From NCBI GenBank assembly GCA_046329055.1, contig JAXLVK010000016.1:1-64000 (forward strand): a stretch of 64,000 bases of DNA. Reading direction: 5' to 3'. Shown here one piece after another: positions 1-10,300 of the stretch; position 1 is the first letter of the stretch, and every line of letters starts with the position of its first letter. The DNA is from JADKCL01 sp046329055 (GTDB lineage Bacteria > Bacteroidota > Bacteroidia > J057 > JADKCL01). The position numbers were made by a program, and so were the translations under genes. Below the pieces are notes generated by a model that saw only the letters and a list, made by a program, of their open reading frames with translations, was not told the origin of the DNA and made no database searches.

Positions 1-120
1 TCCGATAGCACAGACCATTCCGCAGCAGGCAGCCAACCCGTTTTCGGTTACCAACTCGGCAGTCACCGCGACACCATCATCTATTACTCCCCTGAGCGGC
101 ACCGTGTGATGCCCCTCTGA
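1..120 (+). CDS. 3' end of a CDS entering from outside the window, unknown product
   Basis: An open frame runs from base 1 to a TGA at 118-120 and encodes the last 39 residues of a protein, ending RVMPL. Only 15 bases separate it from the aldehyde dehydrogenase start, so the two could be co-transcribed. The fragment is too short to show a family, and coding status rests only on the open frame and close spacing. Confidence 0.45.
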   Translation, partial: SDSTDHSAAGSQPVFGYQLGSHRDTIIYYSPERHRVMPL

Positions 121-135
121 CTAGCGTCCCTTTCC

Positions 136-1581
136 ATGGAGAAACTCAAAAACTACATCGCTGGCGAACTGGTGGATCCGGTCGGCGGCGAATGGATCAA
201 AAACATGGACCCTGCCGTGGGCAATGTCTATTCATTGATCCCGGACAGCGACGAGCGTGATGTGGCCCTCGCCGTGGACGCTGCCACCGAAGCCTTCAAA
301 TCCTGGGCGGACACCCCAATCGAACGGCGCTCGGCCATCCTGCACCGCATCGCGGACCTGATCGACGCCAACATGGAGCGCCTCGCCCAAGCCGAAAGCC
401 GCGACAATGGCAAACCCATCGGGCTGGCACGCACCATCGACATCCCTCGCGCCTCGGCCAACTTCCGATTCTTCGCACAAGCCATCACGCAGTTCCACAG
501 CGAGACCTACGACATGGGCAGCCGGGGCTTCAATTACACCCTGCGCCGCCCGATTGGGGTTGCGGGATGCATCTCGCCTTGGAACCTGCCACTCTACCTC
601 TTCACTTGGAAGATCGCCCCGGCGCTGGCAGCGGGAAATACCGTGGTCGCCAAGCCCTCGGAGGTCACGCCCATGACGGCGCACCTGCTGTCTTCGATCT
701 GCATCGAGGCGGGGCTGCCTGCGGGCGTACTGAACATCGTCCACGGGCTGGGCGGCAAAGTGGGCGCGGCCATCGTGGCGCATCCGCAGGTTCCGGCCAT
801 TTCCTTCACGGGTGGCACGGTCACAGGACGCAAGATCATCGAGGTCGCCGGTCCCATGTTCAAGAAGCTGAGCCTCGAACTCGGTGGCAAGAACCCGACC
901 ATCATCTTCGCCGACGCCGATTATGAGACCATGCTGGCCACGGCAGTGCGCTCCTCCTTTGCCAACCAAGGGCAAATCTGCCTTTGCGGCTCCCGGATTT
1001 ATGTGGAGCGTTCGCTGTACCCAAAATTCATTGAGGACTTCACTGCCCGTGTGCGCGCCTTGCGCATCGGCGACCCCATGGAGGAGACCACAGACATCGG
1101 GGCCATCGTTTCTCGGGAGCAATTCGAAAAGGACCTGAGCTATATCCAACTCGCGACCGACGAGGGCGGCACGATTGTCTGTGGTGGTGAACCCGCCCCA
1201 GCCCCGAATGCGCGCTGCCAGGACGGATGGTTCCTGCAACCCACGGTCATCACAGGCTTGGCGCCGAGCTGCCGCACCAACCAAGAGGAAATCTTCGGCC
1301 CCGTGGTGACGGTTTGGCCATTTGACACGGAAGAAGAGGTGATTGGCTATGCGAATGGGACGATGTACGGCTTGGCCGCATCCCTCCATACCAGCGACCT
1401 GAAGCGGGCACATCGTGTAGCTGCGGCATTGGAATCGGGCATCGTCTGGGTGAACAGTTGGCTCGTTCGGGACTTGCGCACACCCTTTGGCGGGATGAAG
1501 GCGTCGGGCATCGGGCGGGAGGGCGGCATGGAGGCCCTGCATTTTTTCACGGAAGCCAAAAACGTCTTCATTCAATTGTAG
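136..1581 (+). CDS. Aldehyde dehydrogenase, ALDH8 / 2-aminomuconic semialdehyde dehydrogenase type
   Basis: 481 residues, full length for an NAD(P)-dependent aldehyde dehydrogenase that oxidises an aldehyde to the carboxylate in the cytoplasm. Seen directly: the cofactor-site stretch SPWNLPL near residue 147, the glutamate motif LELGGKNP (E248) and the catalytic-cysteine segment NQGQICLCGSRIYVE (C282). The CLC form of the cysteine motif and the following SRIYVE are characteristic of ALDH8A1-like enzymes, which act on 2-aminomuconate semialdehyde in the kynurenine pathway and on 2-hydroxymuconic semialdehyde in aromatic degradation. No other gene of either pathway is nearby, so the substrate is inference; a betaine-aldehyde-type role is not excluded. 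The ATG at 136 aligns with the normal start of the family. Confidence 0.9.
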   Translation: MEKLKNYIAGELVDPVGGEWIKNMDPAVGNVYSLIPDSDERDVALAVDAATEAFKSWADTPIERRSAILHRIADLIDANMERLAQAESRDNGKPIGLARTIDIPRASANFRFFAQAITQFHSETYDMGSRGFNYTLRRPIGVAGCISPWNLPLYLFTWKIAPALAAGNTVVAKPSEVTPMTAHLLSSICIEAGLPAGVLNIVHGLGGKVGAAIVAHPQVPAISFTGGTVTGRKIIEVAGPMFKKLSLELGGKNPTIIFADADYETMLATAVRSSFANQGQICLCGSRIYVERSLYPKFIEDFTARVRALRIGDPMEETTDIGAIVSREQFEKDLSYIQLATDEGGTIVCGGEPAPAPNARCQDGWFLQPTVITGLAPSCRTNQEEIFGPVVTVWPFDTEEEVIGYANGTMYGLAASLHTSDLKRAHRVAAALESGIVWVNSWLVRDLRTPFGGMKASGIGREGGMEALHFFTEAKNVFIQL

Positions 1582-1631
1582 TTTAATTTCTCGGCAACCC
1601 GCCGTATTTTGTGAAGGATAAATGATAGTCG

Positions 1632-2363
1632 ATGATTGCCGACCAGTTTGACGTTTATATCAGCTACGCGCCCGATGACGAACCGAGCGTGCGCCGCATC
1701 GTGGAGGAATTGGAATGGGCTGGCCTGAAGGTCTGGTTCCGCGATCAACCCTCCACAAGCCAAGAAAGCCTGACCATCCTGCGCCAGCGCCTGAACAATA
1801 CCAACTGCCAAGTGGTGGTATGGAGCAACAACAGTGCCGCCTCGGGACGCATCCAAACGGAGGCCCGCGTGGGCAGTTCGTCGAAGCGCCTGATCGCCAC
1901 CCGGATCCACAAGGACACCTTGCCCCCTCCCGGAACGGACGCGATCGCCTACGCTGACCTGAGCGACTGGACAGGTGGCGGCGAGCACAAAGGCATCAAA
2001 AAACTCTTCAAAGGCATCTGGGACCTTACGGGCAAGGGCATCAAGCCCGCAGTGGAGGAATCCTTCAACCCCACTCCCAACACCCAGCCGCTCACCGAGC
2101 CCTACAGCAACAACTATGTCTCCGAGGACAACCTCACGCCTGAGCAAAAGGATGAGCGTGCCTGGCAGACCTGCGTCGCGTACAACAACCGCACCTACTA
2201 CGAGCACTACCTCCGCTACTTCCCAAACGGCAAGTACGCGCAGGAGGCCCGCGACAGGATCGCAAAGAAACGCCGCACGACCACCATCATTGCCACATGC
2301 GCCATCCTGTACGTGATCGGGCAGATCATCTTCTCGATCCTGATCAATCTCGATAGGTTCTGA
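1632..2363 (+). CDS. TIR-domain protein with C-terminal membrane anchor
   Basis: 243 residues. Residues 6-110 form a TIR-like domain: FDVYISYAPDDE opens the first strand, GLKVWFRD follows, and a glutamate (E77) sits after the SNNSAASGR loop, where the catalytic glutamate of NAD-cleaving TIR domains lies. A linker rich in P, N and T leads to a short segment with AYNNRTYYEHYLRYFPNGKY, a motif resembling the spacing seen between repeats in other bacterial TIR or caspase-like proteins, and then one transmembrane helix at about 218-238. Bacterial TIR proteins can be NADases in phage defence or signalling scaffolds; there is no obvious defence partner next door, so the role is open. The next gene starts 5 bases downstream, suggesting co-transcription with the beta-mannosidase. 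Confidence 0.75.
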   Translation: MIADQFDVYISYAPDDEPSVRRIVEELEWAGLKVWFRDQPSTSQESLTILRQRLNNTNCQVVVWSNNSAASGRIQTEARVGSSSKRLIATRIHKDTLPPPGTDAIAYADLSDWTGGGEHKGIKKLFKGIWDLTGKGIKPAVEESFNPTPNTQPLTEPYSNNYVSEDNLTPEQKDERAWQTCVAYNNRTYYEHYLRYFPNGKYAQEARDRIAKKRRTTTIIATCAILYVIGQIIFSILINLDRF

Positions 2364-2368
2364 GGGCG

Positions 2369-4948
2369 ATGCGCATCCGCCTTCGGTTGCTCGCGCTGTT
2401 CATTTGCCTGTGCCTCGGCATGCTCCCTGCATTGGCGCAAAGTCCGGAAACCATTGACCTGAACGGTCCGTGGCAATTCCGTGAGGCCGGAACCAAGGAA
2501 AAGGAATGGCTCCCCGCGACTGTTCCGGGAACCGTCCACACCGACCTCTTCGCCGCCAAGCTCATCCCCGATCCCTACTACGGCAACAACGAAGCCGACC
2601 TCCAATGGATCGAGCAATTGGATTGGGACTATCGAAAAACCTTCCGCCTGACGGAGCAGCAAATCCAGCGCAGCCATGCGGACCTGATCTTCAAGGGCCT
2701 GGACACTTACGCCGAGGTTTACCTCAATGAGCAATTGCTCGGTCGCTGCGACAACATGCACCGTACTTGGGTATTTGCCTGCAAGCCCTATCTCAAGGTC
2801 GGGAACAACGAGTTGCGGATTCGCTTTCTGTCGCCGATTCAGCAGGCATTGCCACTGTTGCGGGCCTCGGCATTTCCATTGCCTTCCGGAAACGAGCCTG
2901 TCGCAGACAAGGTCGCACCTTGGGTCCGGAAGGCGGCCTACCACTTCGGATGGGACTTTGGGCCACGGTTTGTGACCTCGGGGATATGGAGGCCAGCGAC
3001 CTTACGGCTCTGGGACGATGTCCTCGTGGAACGTGTGCATGCGACCTCACCCCCGGGCAACCTCAGCATGCAGGAGGCACCGATTCGCGCCACAGTGGAC
3101 CTGCAGGTGGGTGTGTCCGGCAATTATCAGGTGGACATATTGGTGGATGGGGAACTGGCGCTGAGCACCAACCGTGACCTGGAACGCGGTCAGCAGCGGG
3201 TGTACCTACAATTTTCCATTCAGCAACCGGAATTGTGGTGGCCACGCGGGATGGGCAAGCAGCGCATGTACACCGTCACAGCCAAGGTCTCGCGGTCGCA
3301 GAGCCTCCTGGATCAAGGCAGCGCACGCATCGGATTGCGGAAGGTGAGACTGGTGCAGGAGCATGATGTGATCGGGACGAGCTTCTACTTTTTGGTGAAC
3401 GAGGGCTTTCCTGGCGGTGGCAAACTGTTCATGAAAGGGGCGAACCATGTGCCAGCGGACATGTTCCTGCCTCGGAGCGCGGCCAAGCAGCTCTCCCTCT
3501 TGGAGGACGCCGAGGCGGTGGGCATGAACATGATTCGGGTCTGGGGCGGCGGAGTGTATGCGGACGACGCCTTTTACGACTGGTGCGATGCGCACGGGAT
3601 GCTGGTCTGGCAAGACCTGGCATTTGCCTGCATGATGTACCCACTGGAGGGCAATCTGCTGGAAACTTCCCTGATAGAGGTAGAGGACAATGTCCTCCGC
3701 CTGCGGAACCATCCAAGCCTCGCGATCTGGTGCGGGAACAATGAGGTGGATGTCGCCTGGCACAATTGGGGTTGGCAGCAGCAGTTTGGCTATACCCCGG
3801 AATTTGGGGACAAGCTCTGGGGCGAATACCAGCACTTTTTCGAGGATCGGCTGCCGAACATTCTGAACACCCTCGACCCCGGCAGGCCGTGGATTTCGAC
3901 CAGCCCCCTCAGCAACTGGGGCAAGGAAGAAAACTTCAAACACCACAACATGCACTATTGGGGCGTCTGGCATGGGACGGATAGCTTGGACGGGTTCAGC
4001 CGCTATGTGCCACGGTTCATGAGCGAATATGGTTTTCAATCCTGGCCTTCCGTGGCCACGCTCCAATCTTGGGTGGATGCAGATGACCTGAATCTGGACA
4101 GCCTCGCCATCGGCATCCGTCAGAAGAGCTACAAGGGCAACGCCCCGATCCTGCGGTTTCTGGAGGGAACCTACGGGAGCCCCAAAGGCCTCTCAGACCT
4201 CGCGATCAAAAGCCAGTTGCTGCAACGCGATGCCATGAAACTTGCCATCACGGCGCATCGGAGCAATCCGGCCTGGTGCGCGGGAACGCTGTATTGGCAA
4301 CTCGGGGACTGCTGGCCAGGCGCATCATGGAGTACGATTGACTATGAAGGGAACTGGAAGGCGGCGCATTATGCCCTGAAGCGGTTGTATGGCCCGGTAT
4401 TGCTGAGCGCGACCTTGCATGGGGACAGCATCCGCGTGACCATTGCGAGTGAACTGCCCGAGCGGCTCGCCAACCTACAGGTGCGCTTGAAGTCATTCTC
4501 GGGCGATGTGTTGGCGGACTACGAGCGGGCAGTGACCTTGACTCCCGGGGCAGCGACCTATCTGGAATTGCCGCTTGCAGCCCTGTCCAGCAACTTCCCG
4601 CGCAACAGCAGCCTGATCGAGGTGGTCCTGCACCGGGGACGGGAGGTGCTGAGCGATGACTTGGCCTACTTCGTCGCCCCCAAGGACATGGACTTGCCAG
4701 ACCCGGACTTTTCCTACAAGGTCACAGGCCATGGCGAATCCTACCGCATCGACCTCCAATCGACCACGCTGGTGAAGGACATCCAAATCCAAGTCGCGGA
4801 CGCCGATGGCGCGAGGTTCTCTGAAAATTTCTTCGACCTTGTCCCCGGCCGCCCCAAATCCGTTATGCTCACCATCAAGGGCATCTCCTCACAGGAAGAC
4901 CTGCTGGATCGGCTCAGATTCAGGGATTTGTCTCGGATTTTGAAGTAG
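2369..4948 (+). CDS. Exported beta-mannosidase, glycoside hydrolase family 2
   Basis: 859 residues with a signal peptide (hydrophobic run followed by LPALAQ), so it acts in the periplasm or outside. It is predicted to release terminal beta-D-mannose from manno-oligosaccharides. The GH2 order is visible: N-terminal jelly-roll domain (NGPWQFRE, TVPGTVHTDL), an immunoglobulin-like domain, then the TIM barrel with WGGGVYADDAFYDWCD, the acid/base motif IWCGNNE (E459) and the nucleophile motif MSEYGFQSWP (E553). Both catalytic glutamates are present. The combination of GTVHTDL near the start and CGNNE is typical of beta-mannosidases rather than beta-galactosidases or glucuronidases. It follows the TIR gene by 5 bases; there is no adjacent SusC/SusD pair, so this is not a classic polysaccharide utilisation locus. 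Confidence 0.92.
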   Translation: MRIRLRLLALFICLCLGMLPALAQSPETIDLNGPWQFREAGTKEKEWLPATVPGTVHTDLFAAKLIPDPYYGNNEADLQWIEQLDWDYRKTFRLTEQQIQRSHADLIFKGLDTYAEVYLNEQLLGRCDNMHRTWVFACKPYLKVGNNELRIRFLSPIQQALPLLRASAFPLPSGNEPVADKVAPWVRKAAYHFGWDFGPRFVTSGIWRPATLRLWDDVLVERVHATSPPGNLSMQEAPIRATVDLQVGVSGNYQVDILVDGELALSTNRDLERGQQRVYLQFSIQQPELWWPRGMGKQRMYTVTAKVSRSQSLLDQGSARIGLRKVRLVQEHDVIGTSFYFLVNEGFPGGGKLFMKGANHVPADMFLPRSAAKQLSLLEDAEAVGMNMIRVWGGGVYADDAFYDWCDAHGMLVWQDLAFACMMYPLEGNLLETSLIEVEDNVLRLRNHPSLAIWCGNNEVDVAWHNWGWQQQFGYTPEFGDKLWGEYQHFFEDRLPNILNTLDPGRPWISTSPLSNWGKEENFKHHNMHYWGVWHGTDSLDGFSRYVPRFMSEYGFQSWPSVATLQSWVDADDLNLDSLAIGIRQKSYKGNAPILRFLEGTYGSPKGLSDLAIKSQLLQRDAMKLAITAHRSNPAWCAGTLYWQLGDCWPGASWSTIDYEGNWKAAHYALKRLYGPVLLSATLHGDSIRVTIASELPERLANLQVRLKSFSGDVLADYERAVTLTPGAATYLELPLAALSSNFPRNSSLIEVVLHRGREVLSDDLAYFVAPKDMDLPDPDFSYKVTGHGESYRIDLQSTTLVKDIQIQVADADGARFSENFFDLVPGRPKSVMLTIKGISSQEDLLDRLRFRDLSRILK

Positions 4949-5054
4949 ATTTATGGGGCTGCTTGAATTTCTCAGGAAAAAATGCGGCAAAAAGTGAATC
5001 CAGGTGCAACCCATGGCGAGTGGCCTTGTCATTGGAGTGTAAAAGATCTGGAGT

Positions 5055-5621
5055 ATGGCATTACGAAAAACGGATACCTACATGGAACTGATCACCAGAT
5101 TGCGAGCGGGTGACCCAGCGGCCCAGTATGAGGCCTACGAGATGTACAAGGTCGCAATGTTCAACACTGCACTGCGGATAGTGCTGCGGGTTGAGGAAGC
5201 GGAGGACGTCCTCCAGGAAGCCTTCCTTGCAGCATTCACCAAGATCAGCAGTTTCACTGGGGAGTCCACTTTTGGAGCCTGGCTCAAGAGCATTGTTGTG
5301 AACAAGAGCATCAATGCACTGAACAAGGAAAAAGCAACCCTGAGCTTTAAAGAGCAGTTGGCAGCAGAGTCCGCGCAAGCCGCCGCGACGGAGAGCCAAA
5401 CCAACGAGGAAACCCTCATCTGGAACGTGGAGCAGGTTCGCAAGGCTGTGGACCAACTGCCCGACGGGTACCGGGTGGTGCTCACGCTCTACCTCTTTGA
5501 GGGGTACGACCACCGCGAGATCGCCGACATCCTCGGCATCAGCGAGGGTGGCTCGAAATCTCAATTCAACCGCGCCAAATCTAAAGTAAGGGAGATTTTA
5601 ACTGCAATGTCTTATGTCTGA
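5055..5621 (+). CDS. ECF-type RNA polymerase sigma factor
   Basis: 188 residues. Region 2 is recognisable in YEMYKVAMFNTALRIVLRVEEAEDVLQEAFLAAF (key residues AEDVLQEAF), and region 4 in LPDGYRVVLTLYLFEGYDHREIADILGISEGGSKSQFNRAK, which has the helix-turn-helix EIADILGISEG. The family redirects RNA polymerase to a small regulon, usually of envelope functions, under control of a membrane anti-sigma factor. The stop codon overlaps the start of the next gene by 8 bases (ATGTCTGA), so the two are translationally coupled; this supports the partner as its anti-sigma factor. Confidence 0.93.
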   Translation: MALRKTDTYMELITRLRAGDPAAQYEAYEMYKVAMFNTALRIVLRVEEAEDVLQEAFLAAFTKISSFTGESTFGAWLKSIVVNKSINALNKEKATLSFKEQLAAESAQAAATESQTNEETLIWNVEQVRKAVDQLPDGYRVVLTLYLFEGYDHREIADILGISEGGSKSQFNRAKSKVREILTAMSYV

Positions 5622-7251
5622 CCACCTCGAAAATTTCATTCGCAGCAACCGGGAGAAGTTTGACACCCAGGTTCCCAGCAACCAGGTTTGGGCAAAAATC
5701 CAGACTGGCCTCGCCTCACAAGCTGCCACAGCCGCCAGTTCCACTGCTGCCGGCAACACCGCAAGCAGCGGTGCCTCCACCACTGCCGCCAAGGTCGGCG
5801 CCACCAAACTGGCCCTCGGATGGAAACTCACGATCGTGACCCTGTTCACTGCCGCGATCGGCACGGGCATCTACTTCGCCACCAAGGACAAGAATCAGCC
5901 CGGCAAGGACCCGCAGCCGATGACCTCGGTCATGCCGCAGGGCGCCGATGACAAGCCCGCCACCACCAAGGTCGAGTACCTCTACGAGGAGTCGCCTGTG
6001 GTCAAGCCGCCCATCGCCGGAGTGAACGTCCCCTACAACAGCTTCAGTGTGAATGCCTCCCAAGGCGGCACCTGGACCTCGCCCTCAGGCTCCACCATCA
6101 AGGTCCCCGCAGGCATCTTCGTGGACGCCCAAGGCAACCCCGTCAAGGGCAAGGTGGACATCCGCTACCGCGAATTCCACGACGCAGCCGACATCATCCT
6201 CAGCGGCATCACCATGAAGTACAATGAGAAGGGTGCCAAGGAGGACTTCCAGACCGCCGGGATGATGGAAATCCTCGGCAGCCAAGGCGAGGCCCCGGTT
6301 TACATCGCCAAGGGCAAGGAAATCTCCGTGCGCATGGCATCGTTCGCCAAGGGTGACGACTACAACCTCTACTTCCTCGATCCCCAAACGGGCTGGAAGG
6401 ACATCGGCAAGCCGAGCTACGAGGTGAGCAAGGACGGTGCCGGTGACATCGGCAAGGCCCTGGGACTGAGCAAGCCAGAACCTCCCGTGAAAGGCGTGAA
6501 GGATGTGGAAGTCGATGGCGAGGTTGCCTTTGACGTGAACTTCGATGAATTCTCCGAGCTCAGTCCCTACAAGGATGTCCGCTGGGTTGCCGAGGACAAG
6601 GCTGCCTACGCCAAGCTCGAGAACCGGATCATGAGCCATGTCTGGGACGACGTGAAAATCGAAGAGGTCGATGCCCAGAAGCTGCGCTACAAGATGACCC
6701 TCTCCCGCGATGGCAAGCACCACACCTCCGTCATGGTGAACCCGATCCTGGAAGGTGCCGACTACGAAAAAGGCATGACCGCCTACCGCGAAAAGCTGGA
6801 AGCCTATAACAAGATGGTGAAAGAACGCGGCGAGGATCGCAAGCGCCAAGCCACCCAAGTCGAGGTTTACAGAACCTTCACCATCAACGGCTTCGGCATC
6901 TTCAATTGCGACCGCTTCTATGGAAACCGCAACACGGTGGTGTACAAAACCGACTTCGTCTTTCCAAAGAACACCTACGTGAACTCCAACACCTCAGTGA
7001 TCTTCCACATCACGGGTGACACCCGCGCCGTCCTCACGATCCCCGCTGGAACCGAATCCATCAAATTCTCCCCCACTGAGGAAAACTACCTCGTGGTCAT
7101 GCTCCCCCACAACCAAGTGGCAGTCTTCGATGAGTCCGACTTCCAACGCCTGGAGCAGCAATCCACTTCCGTCACCGCCAAGATCGAGTTTGAGGTTTCC
7201 GAAAAGGAAGTCCAAAACGCAAGCGACCTGCGGGTAGCCCTCGGCATCTGA
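5614..7251 (+). CDS. Membrane anti-sigma-like protein with large periplasmic domain
   Basis: 545 residues. The N-terminal cytoplasmic part LENFIRSNREKFDTQVPSNQVWAKI resembles the short helix that begins many Bacteroidota anti-sigma proteins. An Ala/Ser/Thr-rich linker precedes one transmembrane helix at about 68-88 (LGWKLTIVTLFTAAIGTGIYFA), and the remaining roughly 450 residues are predicted to lie in the periplasm. That part contains PSGSTIKVPAGIFVDAQGNPVKGKVDIRYREFHDAADIILSG-type beta-rich sequence, which is found in other uncharacterised Bacteroidota proteins. Coupling to the ECF gene makes an anti-sigma or sensor role the best inference; the ligand is unknown. A strong hairpin terminator follows the stop codon. 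Confidence 0.7.
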   Translation: MSDHLENFIRSNREKFDTQVPSNQVWAKIQTGLASQAATAASSTAAGNTASSGASTTAAKVGATKLALGWKLTIVTLFTAAIGTGIYFATKDKNQPGKDPQPMTSVMPQGADDKPATTKVEYLYEESPVVKPPIAGVNVPYNSFSVNASQGGTWTSPSGSTIKVPAGIFVDAQGNPVKGKVDIRYREFHDAADIILSGITMKYNEKGAKEDFQTAGMMEILGSQGEAPVYIAKGKEISVRMASFAKGDDYNLYFLDPQTGWKDIGKPSYEVSKDGAGDIGKALGLSKPEPPVKGVKDVEVDGEVAFDVNFDEFSELSPYKDVRWVAEDKAAYAKLENRIMSHVWDDVKIEEVDAQKLRYKMTLSRDGKHHTSVMVNPILEGADYEKGMTAYREKLEAYNKMVKERGEDRKRQATQVEVYRTFTINGFGIFNCDRFYGNRNTVVYKTDFVFPKNTYVNSNTSVIFHITGDTRAVLTIPAGTESIKFSPTEENYLVVMLPHNQVAVFDESDFQRLEQQSTSVTAKIEFEVSEKEVQNASDLRVALGI

Positions 7252-7260
7252 TTCCGAACA

Positions 7261-7304
7261 TGCGCCCCAGTTCCAATTCAGGATACTGGGGCGCATTCCT
7301 TTTT
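7261..7304 (+). terminator. Rho-independent terminator after the ECF/anti-sigma operon
   Basis: A perfect 11-bp inverted repeat TGCGCCCCAGT (7261-7271) and ACTGGGGCGCA (7285-7295) encloses a 13-base loop and is followed by TTCCTTTTT. It begins 10 bases after the stop codon of the anti-sigma-like gene. Confidence 0.88.
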
Positions 7305-7364
7305 CTCCAATTCATCACTTTATCCCATGCCTTTGTAAATTGACCTCCTTGCCATTGCGGTACC

Positions 7365-10300
7365 ATGAATCGGATCATTCGAAATATCACTGTAGGACTG
7401 ATTGCACTGGGCGCCTTCCTCGGCGGACAGGCTCAGATGCTCCCGGTGAAAAACGGAAGGCTCTGGGGACTGATCATGCCGGACGGCAGGCGTGTGACGG
7501 AGCCCATCTACGATGCGATTCCCGTGGTATTGCCGAGGCAGGCAGTGGTGGTCTTGGGGGGAAAATACGGTGTCATCGACACCAATGGCCGCCAACTCAT
7601 CGAGCCGAAATACACCTTCGTCCGCTGCCTTTCGGAGAACACGGTGCTGATCAACCAAGGCGGGGACTGCCAAGGCAGGGATTGTGAAGGCGGCCTCTGG
7701 GGATTCGTGAACCTCGCCCTAGACCGCCGCATCGACCCGACCTTCCAGCTCATCGGCTCATTCGAGAAAATGGGCTTGGCCAAGGTCAATCTCGGAGGCA
7801 AATGCGGCTACGAAACCTGCTCTGGCGGGAAATGGGGCCTGATCGATTCGAATGCGACCCTCGTCCTGGCTCCCGAATACCAGCAAATCGGGGCGACCAA
7901 TTTGTCGGAGGTCTATTTCAGGGGCGAAAAGGGCTGGGGTCTCTACAACTGGCAGACGCGCACCATGGTAATCCCCGCCGAATACGACAGCCTCGACCGC
8001 GTCACACCGTTGCATGTTGCCTTCCGCCGCGGAACCCAGTGGGGAGTGCTCGACAACCAGGGCAAGGAACTCGCCCCACCCACGGCCGATGCCATCAAAG
8101 GTGCAGGGCTGAACTACCTCGCCTACCGCGTGGGCAACTTGTTTGGCCTAATGGACTCCACGGGTCGCATCATGAGCAAGCCCCTCCACAGCAGCATCCG
8201 GATGAACCCCAACAGCTGGGTCACCTACACCGACGTCGCGCAGATGGGCCTTGCGGACACGTCCGACAGGGCGATCACGCGGGATTTCCTCACGCAGGTG
8301 GTGCATTTCGGCAAGGGGTTTTGCCTCGTCGGCTCTGGTGTCACCTTCGGCGCGGTCAACCGGGCTGGCGAGCAATTCATTCCCATCCAGTACGAAGGTT
8401 GCCGGATGGCCAATGACAGCCTCATCCTGACCTGGCAGGGCAACCGCCTCATGTGGCATGACCTGACTGGCAAGACTTTGAAGGGGATGGACTTCGAGGA
8501 GCTGGGCAAGTTTCGGGACAACAAAGTGACGGAGGCCAAGTTCCGTGGCAAGTGGGGCGTGATCAACATGGAAGGCGACTGGATCATGGAGCCCAAATAC
8601 GAAGAGGCAAGGATTTACCTGCATTCCGCCAAGGGACGCTTAGGCGAGGATTGGAGCTTCGCCTACTTCGATGACCAGGGACATACCTCCAAGGTGAAGC
8701 GCATCGTGATCATCAAGGGCGACGATCAGGAGGAGGACCCTCTCGGCCTCAACGGCACCGGAACCACTGGCTGGTTCAGCACCTCCCGGAACCTCTGGGG
8801 CTTGCGTTCCATCAGCAGCAACCAAATCTTGATCGAGCCAACCTACCCCAAGATCGAACTCATCCCCAATGCCAAGGTGACCTTGGTTTTCGGAAAGGTA
8901 CGCAACAGCGAGGAGCATGCTTGGGGCTTGGTGGACCATACGAACGGGAAGCAATTGGTGGAGCCGCTGTTCGAGAAGGTGTATTCGGAGGATTTCCGCA
9001 GGTCGGACTTTGCGAGGGTGATCTATGCTGGATCTGGGAAATACGCCCTCCTCAGCCAAAAGGGGCAGTTGGTCTCCCTCAACAATGCTTCCTTCATCGG
9101 GACGTTCTGCGACAGCGTGGCGCGGGTGAACATCGGCGGGGTGCTGGAATGGTCCACGAACGTGGGATTTGACACGATCACTTCCGATGCCACCAAGGAC
9201 AAGTACAGCAACGAGATCAAGATGAACTACCAGTACTGCCGCGGCGGCAAGTGGGGCTATATAGATGCGGAGGGGAAGTGGCTCAAGCCGGCGGAATACC
9301 AAGGCGCATTGGATTTCCAGGATGGATTGGCGAGGGTGAAGGTGGACGGGAAATGGGGTGCGGTGGACAAGCGTTTCAACATGGTGATCAAGCCAGAGTT
9401 TGACTTCATCGAGCGGATGAAGGTGGGCTCAGGAAAGGTGCTGTTTGCGATCGGCCGGGACCGCACCGCCTACGGATTCATGGATGGCAAGGGTGAAATC
9501 CGCATCGAGCCGCAATTCCAGGAAGTGGGTCGGTACCGCGAGGGTCTTGTGAAATTCAAGGAGGCTGGGAAATGGGGCTTTGCCAACCTGGCGGGGGAAG
9601 TGGTGATTCCTGCCCAGTACGGCATGGTGGGCGACTTCCACGATGGTCGGGCTCGCGTCCGCAACAACCGGGCCTGGGGCTTCATCGACACCCTTGGCAG
9701 CGCGATCACCCCGCAGAAATACCTCCGCGCCGGGGACTACCACGATGGCCGGGCTTGGGTGCAGACCGAGAAGTTCTTCGGTTTCCTAGACTTGGAGGGC
9801 AACATGGCGATCGCACCAGAATTCTCAGCTGTGGGCGATTTCAGCGAGGGCCTGGCACCCGCCAAGCGCAAGGGCGTCTATGGCCTCATCAACCTCAGTG
9901 GCAACTGGGTGGTCCAGCCAAACTATTTCCGAATCGGCAGTTTCAGGGACAGCGTCGCCGTGGTGCAGGAGAAGGGACAGTACGGCCTCATCACGCCGGA
10001 GGGCAGCCTGCTCGTGAAACCGAATTACAGGGAAATCGCCGACTTCAGCGAAGGCTTGGTTCGATTCCGCCGGGGCATGGGCTATGGGTTCATGGACGCC
10101 TCGGGCAATGTCCGGGTGGACGATCAGTACTCGAATGCCAAGGATTTCAGCTGTGGCCGGGCGGCGATCTTCGTTCAAGGCAAATGGGGCTTCATCGACA
10201 GCGCGGGCCGGGAGATCGTTCCACCGAAATACTCCAAGGTGCATTCCTTCAAGGAGGGCCGCGCCGCTGTCTGCATGGGCAATGTCTGGGGTTTCATCGA

